From JBBQNR01 sp963774075 (GTDB lineage: Bacteria > Actinomycetota > Thermoleophilia > Solirubrobacterales > JBBDJG01): a stretch of 64,000 nucleotides of DNA. Numbering within the stretch: position 1 is the first letter of the stretch; each line of letters opens with the position of its first letter. The position numbers and the translations under genes are program-made. Shown here piece by piece: positions 42,265 to 51,840 of this stretch. The notes beneath the pieces are model-generated. The model had not been told where the DNA came from. It saw only the letters and a list, made by a program, of their open reading frames with translations, and did not search any database. The stretch covers positions 1 to 64,000 of the forward strand of contig CAVZDP010000003.1 in NCBI GenBank assembly GCA_963774075.1. Direction: 5' to 3'.

Positions 42265-45200
42265 CTAAGGGGCGAACACTCCCTGGATCAGGTACGGCCG
42301 CTCGTCGCCCGAGCCGCACGCGAGCGGGCACTGCCCGAGCGGCGGATCAATCGTCCCATCGGGCCCGGCGTCCTCGACCGAGAGCTGGAACGCCGATATC
42401 ACCGTGCGCTTTCCTTCTTGAACGAAGCCCGGGACGAGCGTGTCGATCGTCGTCGAAACCGAGCAGCTCGCTCCCAGGCTCGTCGAGGCGGTCGGCTGGC
42501 AGTCGATCGGCACGCCGAGCGAGGCATCCACGGCGGTCGCGGCCTCCTTCCCGGTCCCGCCGTTCGCCCGGTCGGTGACGCGAATCGGCGTGCGCAGGAT
42601 CAGCCTGCCGCCGTAGTCAGAGCCGTCGCTCGCGTTGAGAACGTCGGTGAGGGTCGCGTTGATCCCGACGTCGGCTTCGTCCGCGGGCGTGTCAGGATCG
42701 CCGTTGATGACGTCCAGGCGCGCGGACGCGCTGCCGCGGCCGACCGGCGACTGAGTCACCAGGCTCGACTCCTGCGCCGGGGGAGCGCAGGACCCGGCGG
42801 CGAGCGGCCCGACGTGGTTCGAGTTAGGCGACTCGCAGGCGGCGTAAGCCGGGAGGAGCGGCACCCGCACGGGCGTTGCTCCACCCGGCCGCGGGTAGGC
42901 AACCGAGTTCGTGAACGTGCAGGTCACGGTCTCGCCTGCCGAGACGTCGATGTTCGAGATGAGGCTGCCGTCGTCGCAGGTGGCGTCGGCCAGGTACCAG
43001 CCAGCGGCGGGCGTCTCGGAGATCGAGTAGCCGCTGCCCGGCGTTACGCCGTTGAACGTCTGCGTGTTCGAGAGCGTGCCGTCGGCATCGTCGTCGAGCG
43101 AGAACGTCGTCGGTGAGAGGCCGCCGCCGGCGGTGAACGAGAAGTTGTCACCGCTGTCGGGGACGGAGTTCTTCTCGACGACGATTTTGCCGGGCTCACT
43201 CAGCGTGATGCCCTGCAACGAGAGATCCAGCGGTGCTTCCGTCTCGGCAAGTCTGCGCGGCCCGTCGGCCTGGCCTGGTGCTTCGTAGTAGATCGAGCGC
43301 TGGTAGAACAGGTTGGAGAATTGGCCGCCGCCCCACATGACTCGACCTGCCTCATCGGTGTTGTTGACCGCCGAGTTGAGCTGGGGTCCACTGGCCCCGT
43401 AGAGCTCGTTGTCATCACCGGTGCAGAGGTTCTGATTGAGCACGTTCCCGTCGCGGTAGTCGAGGTGATAGGCCGGGTCGGGATTGTTCGTCAGCAGTCG
43501 CTGCGTCATCGACAGCCCGCCCTGGGGGCCGTCGACCGACTCGAAGCCGGGTAGTTGCGCGGTGCCGGCCCCCGTAACCGCGTCGGGCTGGCCGTCGATC
43601 GTCACCCCGCCCGGCGGCGTGCCGGAAACTATGCCGGTCGGCGTCATCACGCCGTTCTCGTACGTGAGCCCGACTCCGTCCTGGCTGTAGTCGAAGAAGT
43701 CGACCACGCCCGGAATCGGGTGCACCCGCAGAAACGTGTTGATCACCTCGAGGCCGCCGTAGAAGATGTGCTGCCGCTGGGTGTGCGGTCCCGAGTTGGC
43801 GCCCACGAAGTCGCGGATCGCGCGCACGGGGCCGTCCCTGTTCACGATGAAGGCGCCCTCGCCGACGCTGAACGATTGCTGGTCGCGAACGCAGGACGCA
43901 TCGGCGGCGTCGAACTGGTCGTCGTGGCGGTCGAGGATGTCGACGCCGGTCGCGGCGCCGCGCGTGATCCGTAGCTCGTTGTCGTACCAGCGGTCGGTGA
44001 AGCCGCGCCGGTAGTTGTCGGTTTCCACCGACGACGTCTCGGGACGAGGCCCGAAGTTCATCCCGTTGCCCGCCGTGGTGTTGGTGGGGTTGTAGGCGCC
44101 GGTCATGTATGGACCGTTCACGAGGCTGAACTCGTAGTCGACGTAGTCCTGGCCGGCCGCAGGGTCGAGCCCGCTCGTGTCGTTGAACAGATAGGCGTAT
44201 CCGACCCCACCGTCGATCGGGTCAGTGATCTCGACCTCGACCGCGGACGCCGGGTCGACGCCGGCGGGCGCGTAAGCCGTCGTCCTCGGCCCGCCCGCAT
44301 CGAACGCCATGAGCGCGACCTCGTCGTTGGCGTCGAGCGTCGGGTCCGAATCGGCGCCGACGAAGGTGTCGGGGTCGGTGAACTCGGGATGGATCGCGCC
44401 GCCGTTCGGAGGATTGCTGTAACAGGGGTCGGAGCAGGTCGGACGGCTGGTCGTGTAGATCCGGTTCAGGTCCATGACCTCACGCTCGTCGACCTGGACC
44501 GGGATTTGCTCCCACGCTCCGTCCCACCGAAAGGCGACGAGATCGCCAGGCGCGATGCCGACCAGGCGGGCCGGGAGTTGCACGTTGATCGACCCGGTCG
44601 CGTAGCCCGTCTGGTCGGGAAGGCTCTGCTGGACCACCACGGGCTCATCCGACCTGGTGAGGGTGGAGGCGGGCGGGCGCAGCTTCGTTACGAACGCATC
44701 GTTGCCGCCGTTCTGGGTGGTGTCAACCGCTCCCGCGGTTGTGGGGAAGCCCGAGGAGTTGGTTTGCCCGGCGACGTAGATCTTGCCGGTCGCCCCGTGG
44801 GCAGCGATCCCGTACCCCTGGTCGGGGCTCGAGCCGCCGAGGTAGGTCGAGAAGTCGAGCGATCCGCCTGCGCTACCGAGCTTCGTGACGAACGCGTCGG
44901 AGGTCCCTCCGTTGTAGGTGGTGTCGGTCGCCTGCACCGTGGGAAAGTTCGTGGCCTCGGTGTAGCCGGTGACGTGCGCCCGTCCGGACCCGTCGACGGC
45001 GATACCCTCGCCTTGGTCGTCGCCCGACCCGCCCAGGAAGGTCGAATACGAGAGCGACCCCCCCGAGGCGTCGAGCTTCGTCACGAACGCGTCGGAGCCG
45101 CCGACGGTGTTGTCGTAGCTGGTGTCGAACGCTCCCGCCGTGGTGGGATAGGCCGAGGAGAAAGTGTGGCCGGTGACGTAGGCGCTGTCCGCGCCGTCGA

Positions 45201-46887
45201 CGGTGATCCCGCGCGCCTCGTCGTAGGTCGCTCCTCCCAGGTACGTCGAGTACGAGAGCGACGTGCCCGAGGCGTTGAGCTTCGTGACGAAGACGTCCCA
45301 GCCGCTGTTGTAGCTGGTGTCGAACGCCCCCGCCGTGGTCGGATAGTTCGTCGAGGTGCCGTAGCCGGCGATGTAGGCGTTACCGGATCCGTCCAGCGCG
45401 AGCGCTGTGACCGAGTCGAACGACGTGCCGCCGATGAAGGTCGAGTATGCAAGCGACGACCCTGCCGGATCGAGCTTCGTCACGAAGGCATCGGAGCTGC
45501 CGTTCTGGGTCGTGTCGAACGCCCCCGGGGTGACGGGGAAGTTCGTTGAGGAGGCGTCGCCGGCAACGTATGCCGCGCCCGTGCCGTCGACGGCGATCCC
45601 GCTGCCGAGGTCGAAGAACCCGCTGGTGTTGAAGCCGCCGAGGTAAGTGGAGTAGTCCAGCGCCGAGCCGTCGGGCGAGAGCTTCGTCACGAACGCATTG
45701 GCGGCTCCGGAGGCCGCATTGTAGGTGGTGTCGTATGCGCCCGCTGTCGTGGGAAAGTCCGTGGAACCGGTGGAGCCGGTGATGTAGGCGCTGCCCGTCC
45801 CGTCGATCGTGATCGCGAGGCCACCATCGCCGGCCGTGGCGCCGCCGACGTAGGTCGAGTACGCGAGCGCCGAGCCGGTTGCGTTCAGCTTGGTGACATA
45901 GGCATCCCCGCCGCCGTTGGACGACGTGTCGAAGGCGCCCGCTGTGGTGGGGAAGCCCGAGTTCGCGCGCCCGGTGACGTACGCGTTACCCGCTCCGTCG
46001 ACGGCGACGCCGTCGGCCCGGTCGCTTCCGGAGCCGCCGAGGTACGTGGAGAACTCGATCCCCGGGTCGATCACGAGCGGATGACGGGGGTCGTAGGAGC
46101 TCCCGAGCGCGAAGCCATAAGAGTTTCCGTGCGACTTCACGGCGTAGCGGCTGCCGACGGGGACGTGCTTCCCGCCGATGCGCTGATAGCTGCGGGGACG
46201 CGAGTCGCGAAGCGTGCCGAGCGGCGTTTGGATCAGCAGGTTTCCGCCCTTGCCGACCGAGACCCCGTCTGCTCCCCCGTAGGCGAGCCCGACCTTGCTC
46301 AGGTCAGCGCCGGCCTGGGCGCGAAGCTCGTACTTGAGCGTTCCTCCCTGGCCCCGGAAGACGAGGTCGACTCCGGGCCAGACGTTTCGGTAAGCGAGCT
46401 CGCTGTAGGTCGGAAGGTTGCGGTGGTGCTCTGACCCGATCAGGTAGTTGACCTTGCCAGGCGCCCGCTCGCTTGCCACGAGTCGCGTGTTTGGGTTCGC
46501 ACTGAGCGGGGTGAGATGGAGCGCAACGCCCTTCTCCTTCTTGGTAAAGGTGAGGACAGCCTTGTCAGGCGTGAAGTAGAAGGCGCGGCCCGCGCCCTGC
46601 GCGTAGTAGCGCGCGCTCTTGTCGGTCTGGCCCCTGTTTGGAACGAACGCGAGCGGAAGCTTGTCGTGCGCGTCCGCAGCACGCTGCTCGGTCTTCTCCG
46701 GCACGTTCGAGGTGGCGGTCTGGGTTCCAGGCGCACTCGCCGGCAGCGAGAGAGCGGGCACCTCGCTCGAAACAGAAGACGAGCCGTCAACCGACAGCCC
46801 GCCTACGGCAAGCGCAAGCAGAGCGAAGAGCGCGAGGTAAACCTCCACCCCTCTCTGCGAGAACCCGTGCAGAACCCCATGGGACAT
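42265..46887 (-). CDS. Giant secreted SBBP-repeat protein with shared C-terminal domain
   Basis: 1540 residues; SD ggaggtagga. N-terminal signal/anchor, then a DUF7948-type region (PLAFVPNRGQTDKSARYYAQ, YRNVWPGVDLVFRGQGGTLK). Seven SBBP repeats follow (DFSTYLGGSGSDRADGVAVD, NAYVTGRANSGFPTTAGAFD). A ~450-residue middle domain and a SpaA/prealbumin-like unit (SVPDSGDNFSFTAGGGLSPT ... AAGWYLADATCDDGS) come next. Residues ~1330-1540 are the six-Cys C-terminal domain (YPRPGGATP ... LIQGVFAP) also in the 19578 and 51841 proteins. A large surface or secreted structural/adhesive protein is likely. Confidence 0.85.
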   Translation of the reverse strand: MSHGVLHGFSQRGVEVYLALFALLALAVGGLSVDGSSSVSSEVPALSLPASAPGTQTATSNVPEKTEQRAADAHDKLPLAFVPNRGQTDKSARYYAQGAGRAFYFTPDKAVLTFTKKEKGVALHLTPLSANPNTRLVASERAPGKVNYLIGSEHHRNLPTYSELAYRNVWPGVDLVFRGQGGTLKYELRAQAGADLSKVGLAYGGADGVSVGKGGNLLIQTPLGTLRDSRPRSYQRIGGKHVPVGSRYAVKSHGNSYGFALGSSYDPRHPLVIDPGIEFSTYLGGSGSDRADGVAVDGAGNAYVTGRANSGFPTTAGAFDTSSNGGGDAYVTKLNATGSALAYSTYVGGATAGDGGLAITIDGTGSAYITGSTGSTDFPTTAGAYDTTYNAASGAANAFVTKLSPDGSALDYSTYLGGFNTSGFFDLGSGIAVDGTGAAYVAGDASSTNFPVTPGAFDTTQNGSSDAFVTKLDPAGSSLAYSTFIGGTSFDSVTALALDGSGNAYIAGYGTSTNYPTTAGAFDTSYNSGWDVFVTKLNASGTSLSYSTYLGGATYDEARGITVDGADSAYVTGHTFSSAYPTTAGAFDTSYDNTVGGSDAFVTKLDASGGSLSYSTFLGGSGDDQGEGIAVDGSGRAHVTGYTEATNFPTVQATDTTYNGGTSDAFVTKLGSAGGSLDFSTYLGGSSPDQGYGIAAHGATGKIYVAGQTNSSGFPTTAGAVDTTQNGGNDAFVTKLRPPASTLTRSDEPVVVQQSLPDQTGYATGSINVQLPARLVGIAPGDLVAFRWDGAWEQIPVQVDEREVMDLNRIYTTSRPTCSDPCYSNPPNGGAIHPEFTDPDTFVGADSDPTLDANDEVALMAFDAGGPRTTAYAPAGVDPASAVEVEITDPIDGGVGYAYLFNDTSGLDPAAGQDYVDYEFSLVNGPYMTGAYNPTNTTAGNGMNFGPRPETSSVETDNYRRGFTDRWYDNELRITRGAATGVDILDRHDDQFDAADASCVRDQQSFSVGEGAFIVNRDGPVRAIRDFVGANSGPHTQRQHIFYGGLEVINTFLRVHPIPGVVDFFDYSQDGVGLTYENGVMTPTGIVSGTPPGGVTIDGQPDAVTGAGTAQLPGFESVDGPQGGLSMTQRLLTNNPDPAYHLDYRDGNVLNQNLCTGDDNELYGASGPQLNSAVNNTDEAGRVMWGGGQFSNLFYQRSIYYEAPGQADGPRRLAETEAPLDLSLQGITLSEPGKIVVEKNSVPDSGDNFSFTAGGGLSPTTFSLDDDADGTLSNTQTFNGVTPGSGYSISETPAAGWYLADATCDDGSLISNIDVSAGETVTCTFTNSVAYPRPGGATPVRVPLLPAYAACESPNSNHVGPLAAGSCAPPAQESSLVTQSPVGRGSASARLDVINGDPDTPADEADVGINATLTDVLNASDGSDYGGRLILRTPIRVTDRANGGTGKEAATAVDASLGVPIDCQPTASTSLGASCSVSTTIDTLVPGFVQEGKRTVISAFQLSVEDAGPDGTIDPPLGQCPLACGSGDERPYLIQGVFAP

Positions 46888-47036
46888 GCTCCTACCTCCC
46901 CCGTTACCTGAGCATGCGATCAGCCACTCGTGTCGGCCCCCTCCTGCCGACCTCGTCAGCTCGTCGCGTCGTCCACCCTAACAGATCTGTTCGCAGGCGC
47001 TTGGCAATTTCGCTAGCCAGCGTAGACTGAGCTGCC

Positions 47037-47918
47037 GTGGAAGAAGTGATCCGGGTACTCGAGGACAACGTCGAAGCGACCGAGGCTTGGAACGGTCCGC
47101 TGTTCGACGTCTGGATGGAGTACCGCGACATCGTCGCCGAGGGATTGCGCGACCACGGAGAGAGCGCGCTCGCGGCCAGCCCGCCGCACGAGGGCGACCG
47201 CGTATTGGACATCGGCTGCGGCCTGGGGGATACGACCGTCCGGCTCGCCGGACTCGTTGGCTCGGCGGGCCATGCCCACGGAGTTGACGTCGCCGAGCGG
47301 ATGATCGAGACAGCGATCAACGAGGCTGCCGACGCCGGCCTCGAGAACGTCAGCTTCGCGACCTGCGACGTCGAGGTGACGAAGTTCGACCAGACCTTCC
47401 ACTACGCGTTCTCGCGGATGGGAACGATGTTCTTCGCGAACCCCGTGGCGGCGCTTCGAAACGTGCGCGAGGCGCTCGTACCCGGCGGGCTCTTGAACAT
47501 GGTGGTCTGGCGGCGAAAGCTCGACAACGAGTTCATGCACCGGGCCGAGATCATCGTCGCCGAGTACCTCGAGGAACCAGAGGAGTTCGATGTCCCTCGC
47601 TGCGGGCCGGGGCCGTTCTCGATGGCCAATGCGGACACCGTGACAGACGTGCTTACGCACGCCGGCTATGAGGACATCCGCCTCGCCCGACAGGACCTGC
47701 CGTACAAGATCGGCAACGACCTCGACCACGCGGTCGCGTTCAACATGGCGCTCGGCCCGGCGGCCGAGGTGCTTCGCATGTGGGGCGAGCGCGTAGACGA
47801 CATCAGGCCGAAGATCGCCGCCGACCTACGCGCTGCGATGACGGATTTCGTCGTCGACGGCGGTGCCGTCGTCGCGCCGTCGTCGACTTGGGCCGTGACC
47901 GCGCGGGCACCGCGATAG
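47037..47918 (+). CDS. Class I SAM-dependent methyltransferase
   Basis: 293 residues from a GTG. Motifs: VLDIGCGLGDTTVRLAGLVG (SAM motif I), AHGVDVAERMIETAINEA, VSFATCDVEVTKFDQTFHYA, then SRMGTMFFANPVAALRNVRE and LVPGGLLNMVVW. UbiE/Coq5-like family. The C-terminal half may define a specific substrate, unknown. Followed 34 nt later by SRPBCC and SnoaL genes, perhaps a small tailoring operon. Confidence 0.88.
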   Translation: MEEVIRVLEDNVEATEAWNGPLFDVWMEYRDIVAEGLRDHGESALAASPPHEGDRVLDIGCGLGDTTVRLAGLVGSAGHAHGVDVAERMIETAINEAADAGLENVSFATCDVEVTKFDQTFHYAFSRMGTMFFANPVAALRNVREALVPGGLLNMVVWRRKLDNEFMHRAEIIVAEYLEEPEEFDVPRCGPGPFSMANADTVTDVLTHAGYEDIRLARQDLPYKIGNDLDHAVAFNMALGPAAEVLRMWGERVDDIRPKIAADLRAAMTDFVVDGGAVVAPSSTWAVTARAPR

Positions 47919-47952
47919 CGGGCCGCCACACGCCGGCAGGAGCCGGGGGGTT

Positions 47953-48417
47953 GTGAGGACAAGCATCGAGGTGATCGTCGAGGTCGAGATCGAGCGCCCA
48001 CCGTCGGCGGTGTGGTCGTTCATGAACGACGTCGCGCGGCTCCCGGAATGGGTCAGCGAGTTCAGGGCGGTGCGCCAGGAGTCCGATGGCCCGCCCGGGC
48101 TCGGAGCGGTTGTGCGCTACACGCTCCGGAGCGGAGAACGCTCGGGCACCTGGGAAGTCGTCGAATGGGATCCACCACGCCGGGTGGCTTGGGACGGCCC
48201 GCCACTGCGTTGGGCAGGCGGCGCAGCACGGCCGCGGGGCTCACACGACCTCACCCAGGCGGGTGAGGGGCGCACCTTGCTCGTTAGCCGCTACCGGCCC
48301 GAGCTGTCGGGAGCCCAGGTATTGCTGAAGCCATACCTACAGCGCTGGCTGCGACGGGAGCGGCTCGCGAGCGCACAGGCGCTGAAGGCGTTGGTCGAGG
48401 CCGGCGCACCTTCATGA
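47953..48417 (+). CDS. SRPBCC (polyketide cyclase/dehydrase-like) protein
   Basis: 154 residues from GTG 47953. START-like helix-grip fold: TSIEVIVEVEIERPPSAVWS, FMNDVARLPEWVSEFRAVRQ, GAVVRYTLRSGERSGTWEVV, EWDPPRRVAWDGPPL. Binds hydrophobic small molecules. Its stop overlaps the next SnoaL ATG (ATGA). The operon methyltransferase-SRPBCC-SnoaL suggests small-molecule modification. Confidence 0.8.
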   Translation: MRTSIEVIVEVEIERPPSAVWSFMNDVARLPEWVSEFRAVRQESDGPPGLGAVVRYTLRSGERSGTWEVVEWDPPRRVAWDGPPLRWAGGAARPRGSHDLTQAGEGRTLLVSRYRPELSGAQVLLKPYLQRWLRRERLASAQALKALVEAGAPS

Positions 48418-48815
48418 CGTCCGAGGCGCAGGCCGTCGTTCGGGGGTTCTTCGACCTGCTCGCCGGCGGGGACTTCGCCCGCATCTCGGAGAGCCTCGAC
48501 CCGGAAGCGGTCTGGTTCGGGACCCGCGGCGGTCTGGATGAGGATCAGGTCCTTCGCGGGCCGGACGCCTGGATCGAGTACCTGCGGGAGATCGAGGAAC
48601 CATGGACGCGATTTGATTTCGAGGTCGAGCGACTCACCGAGGTCGGTGACTCGGTCGTGGTCTTCTTGCGCGAGAGCGCGCGGGCCCGTCACGGTGATCT
48701 CGAGGTGCACAACGACACCGCGATGATCATCAAGGTGCGGCAGCAGAAGATCATCGAGGCGACAGGCTACCTCGACCGCGACGAGGCACTCAGGGCGGCC
48801 GGACTGACGGACTAG
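48414..48815 (+). CDS. SnoaL-like (NTF2-fold) protein
   Basis: 133 residues. VVRGFFDLLAGGDFARISES, LRGPDAWIEYLREIEEPWTR, RLTEVGDSVVVFLRESARAR, IIKVRQQKIIEATGYLDRDE give the NTF2-like pattern. ATGA-coupled to the SRPBCC gene. A third instance in this window of a SnoaL gene start/stop-overlapping another ligand-type gene. Confidence 0.83.
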   Translation: MTSEAQAVVRGFFDLLAGGDFARISESLDPEAVWFGTRGGLDEDQVLRGPDAWIEYLREIEEPWTRFDFEVERLTEVGDSVVVFLRESARARHGDLEVHNDTAMIIKVRQQKIIEATGYLDRDEALRAAGLTD

Positions 48816-48861
48816 CCAGGGCGGCCTTTGTCTTGCGCGCGGATGCGGGAGAATCCGCCCA

Positions 48862-50306
48862 GTGAGCGACCACCGGGCTGTCCTCGAGGAGTACCGCGGC
48901 CTGCGTCAGGCGCTCGAGACATCGGTCCTACCGCTGGCTACCTCGGTCGACGGCGCCCGGTTCGAGTACCAGGCGTCGCTGCACGGGCTCGAGCTCGAAG
49001 CCGGCGGTTACGTGGCGATCGACGCCCGCGGCGAGATCCACCTCGGCCACGTGCTGTCGCTTCGCATGGAGCAGTACGAGGCGAGCGCGCACGACCGGCC
49101 GGGCACCGTCCTGATCCGGGTCGCGCGCGGGGACGGAGCTTTGCTCGAGGGGGGCAGCCGCCCGTTCCACGACGCGCTCGTACGACCCGCGACCGAGGAG
49201 GAGGTGTCCGCCTGGCTCGAGCGGTCGCAGTCCGAGCGCGGCCGCCTCGAGGTCGGCGAGCTGGCGGTCGCCCGCGGCGTGCCATTCGCGCTCGACGCAG
49301 CGGGCTTTGGCCGACACACCTTCCTGTGTGGCCAGTCAGGTTCGGGGAAGACCTACTCGCTCGGCGTGCTGCTGGAGCAGCTGCTGATGCAGACTCGCCT
49401 GCGGATCGTCGTGCTGGACCCGAACTTGGACTACGTGCGACTTGGGCAAGCGAGCCCCGAGGCGCGACGACGAGTCCGTGGAGCGCTACCGCACGGCGGC
49501 TGAGTCGGTCGCGGTGCGCAGCGGGACGAGCGGCGCGACCGGAATCCGCGTCCGCCTGCGCGACCTCAGTCCTGAGCACCAGGCGGCGCTCCTGCGCCTC
49601 GACCCGGTGGCCGACCGCAGCGAGTACGCGGATCTGCTCGCTCTCCTGGAGGACGAGAACGTCCGCAGCCTGGAGGATTTCGCCCGCTCTCCAGCCGAGG
49701 CGCTCAAGCTCCGCGCCCACAACCTCGGCGTGGACCGCTGGGGAATCTGGCCGGGGCCTGAGGGGGAGTCGCTGCCCGAGGAGCTCGAGAACCCGGCGGC
49801 GCGCTGCATCGTCGTGGACCTTGGGTCGCTGCCGACGCGCGAGGAGCAGGCGGTCGCGGCCGGAGCGGTCCTCGAGCGGCTCTGGCGGCAGCGCGCGCGG
49901 CGCGAGCCGGTCGCGATCGTGATCGACGAGGCTCACAACATCTGCCCCGCCGTGCCAGGTGACCCGCTTGCGGCGCTGGTCACCGCGGACGCGATCCGAA
50001 TCGCCGGCGAGGGCCGCAAGTTCGGCCTCTACCTGATAGTCGTCACGCAGCGAGCCCCAGAAGGTGCACGAGAACGTGCTCTCTCAGTGCGACAACCTAG
50101 TCCTGATGCGCATGAACTCGATCGCCGACCTCGGCCATGTCGCGCGGGTGTTCTCGGCCGTCCCGGCGGGCCTGATCGACCGAGCGACGACGTTCGCGCA
50201 AGGCGAGGCGCTCGTCGCCGGCAAGATCGCCTCACATCCAGCCCTGATTCGCTTCGGCTCGCGTATCAGTCAAGAGGGCGGGGCAGATGTGGCCGGCTGG
50301 GTGTAG
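48862..50306 (+). pseudogene. HerA-like (DUF87) ATPase broken by two frameshifts
   Basis: Three successive frames make one ~480-residue ATPase. Frame 1 (48862-49503) has the barrel domain and Walker A (LCGQSGSGKTYSLGVLLEQL), then DPNLDYVRLGQASPEA. Frame 2 continues DDESVERYRTAAESVAVRSG to Walker B (VAIVIDEAHNICP) and YLIVVTQR. Frame 3 (50064-50306) ends the gene with VHENVLSQCDNLVLMRMNSI. An extra base near 49463-49465 and another at 50053-50054 explain both breaks. HerA ATPases act in DNA end processing or DNA pumping. Either a decaying gene or two sequencing indels. Confidence 0.8.
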
Positions 50307-50330
50307 GCGCGTGCTCGGCCGACCCGCATC

Positions 50331-51257
50331 TCACCGTGTCAGCGCGTACGCGTGTGCGGCGTGGCCGAGGCGCTCGAGGAGATCGTCGACCACCGGCGTG
50401 CGCGCGTCGGCCGGCGCGAGCGCCTCGATCGTGCGACTGCCGGCGGAACGCTCGGCGAGCGGGCGGATGGTGGCGCCGGTCGGGAGGGTGGCGAGCGTCA
50501 GTCCGTGCATAGGCACGACGGCGATGCCGGCGGCGACGAACGCCTGCGCGGCCGGCAGATCGTCGAGCTCGTAGGCCACCCGTGGCGTGAAGCCGGCCTG
50601 CGCACAGAGGTGCTCCACGACCGAGCGGAAGCGCCCGGCGGGTGTGTCGCGCCGCGGCAGGATCAGCGGCTCCGTCTCGAGATCGGCCACGCTGACGGCG
50701 TCCCGCTGGGCGAGCCGGTGGCCCTCGGGCACCACCACGTAGAGCTGATCAACGAGTAGATGGCGTCGCTGCAGGCCCGCGGTCTCGGGCACCGCTACCC
50801 CCGGCATGTGGTGCACCACCGCGAGGTCGGCGTCGCCGCCGCGGAGGCGCTGGACGGCCTCGTATGTCTCGAGCTGCACCACCTGGACGACCAGCTGTGA
50901 GTGCGTACGGCGCAGGTCACGCACCGCCGTCGGCACGAACGACGACAGGGCGCTGGGGAAGGCGGCCAGGCGCAGCCGCGGCGTGCCGCCGCGCAGATCC
51001 TCCACGGCGCCTTCCGCGCCGCCCAGCGCGGCGAGCACGCGCTCCACGTGCGGGAGCAGGCTCGCGCCCGCACGGGTCGCGCGCAGGGGGCGCTGTGAGC
51101 GGTCGACGAGCGCCGCTCCCACTTCTCGCTCGAGCGCAGCCAGCTGCTGTGACACCGCCGACTGCGTGTAGCCCAGCACGGTGGCGGCAGCCGAGATCGA
51201 CCCGAGCTCCAGTACCAGCGCGAACGCCCGCAGGCGCTGGACGTCACCGAAAGACAT
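50331..51257 (-). CDS. LysR family transcriptional regulator
   Basis: 308 residues. N-terminal winged HTH: VQRLRAFALVLELGSISAAA, VLGYTQSAVSQQLAALEREV, GAALVDRSQRPLRATRAGAS. A substrate-binding domain follows (RLRLAAFPSALSSFVPTAVR). LysR regulators usually control a divergent neighbour, here the cupin gene at 51327, through the intervening dyad. Confidence 0.92.
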   Translation of the reverse strand: MSFGDVQRLRAFALVLELGSISAAATVLGYTQSAVSQQLAALEREVGAALVDRSQRPLRATRAGASLLPHVERVLAALGGAEGAVEDLRGGTPRLRLAAFPSALSSFVPTAVRDLRRTHSQLVVQVVQLETYEAVQRLRGGDADLAVVHHMPGVAVPETAGLQRRHLLVDQLYVVVPEGHRLAQRDAVSVADLETEPLILPRRDTPAGRFRSVVEHLCAQAGFTPRVAYELDDLPAAQAFVAAGIAVVPMHGLTLATLPTGATIRPLAERSAGSRTIEALAPADARTPVVDDLLERLGHAAHAYALTR

Positions 51258-51260
51258 GAA

Positions 51261-51295
51261 GCAACTCTACTGATTATAGAAGTCAATGAAGTTGC
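51261..51295. promoter_or_regulatory. Divergent promoter region with LysR-type dyad
   Basis: GCAACT (51261-51266) is mirrored by AGTTGC (51290-51295) around an AT-rich core that reads TATAAT on the minus strand (51273-51278), a consensus -10 for the regulator gene. A symmetric site overlapping the promoter fits LysR autoregulation with control of the cupin gene. No binding data. Confidence 0.5.
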
Positions 51296-51326
51296 ACTGA
51301 TGCTTCCGGCCGACGATCATCGAGCC

Positions 51327-51825
51327 ATGACAAACACAACCCACACAACCACACTCAGAGGGCTATGCCGTCGCCCCAGGCGACGGCGAGCGCATCTGGA
51401 TCGTCGGTGACACGATGACGTTCAAGGCCACCGGCGAGAGCACGGGCGGAAGACTTCTGCTGTTCGAGAACCTCACCGTCCCCGGCGGTGGGCCGCCACC
51501 ACACATCCACACTCGCGAGGACGAGTTCTTCTTCGTCCTCGACGGCACGTTCGAGATCCGGATCGGCGACCGGGTGCACGCCCTCGGGCCGGGTGGGTTC
51601 GCCCACGTCCCGCGGGGAACGGTCCACAGCTTCCGCAACACGGCGGACGCCCCGAGCCGGATACTCGTGGGGTTCACGCCCAGCGGCATCGAGGGGTTCT
51701 TCCGCGAGTCGGGTCGCCCGGCGACCGACGATGGGCCCGCGCCGCCGCTGGACGAGGACGAGATCGCCCGCACGATGGTGGCCGCGCCCAAGTACGGACT
51801 CGAGGCCGTCGCCTTCGACTCATGA
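51327..51825 (+). CDS. Cupin protein, N terminus frameshifted
   Basis: The ATG at 51327 begins a frame (MTNTTHTTTLRG) that hits a stop. Removing one G from the ggg at 51360-51362 continues it into GYAVAPGDGERIWIVGDTMT and the intact cupin (PPPHIHTREDEFFFVLDGTF, GGFAHVPRGTVHSFRNT). Without correction, translation could start at the in-frame ATG 51418 and give 136 residues. HxH...E cupin ligands are present. Probably the target of the divergent LysR regulator. Confidence 0.75.
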
Positions 51826-51840
51826 AAACAAACTGGTTCT

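Noticed and set aside
44389..45549. 386-codon plus-strand frame
   Set aside because: Antisense of the SBBP repeats; its repetitive look only mirrors them.
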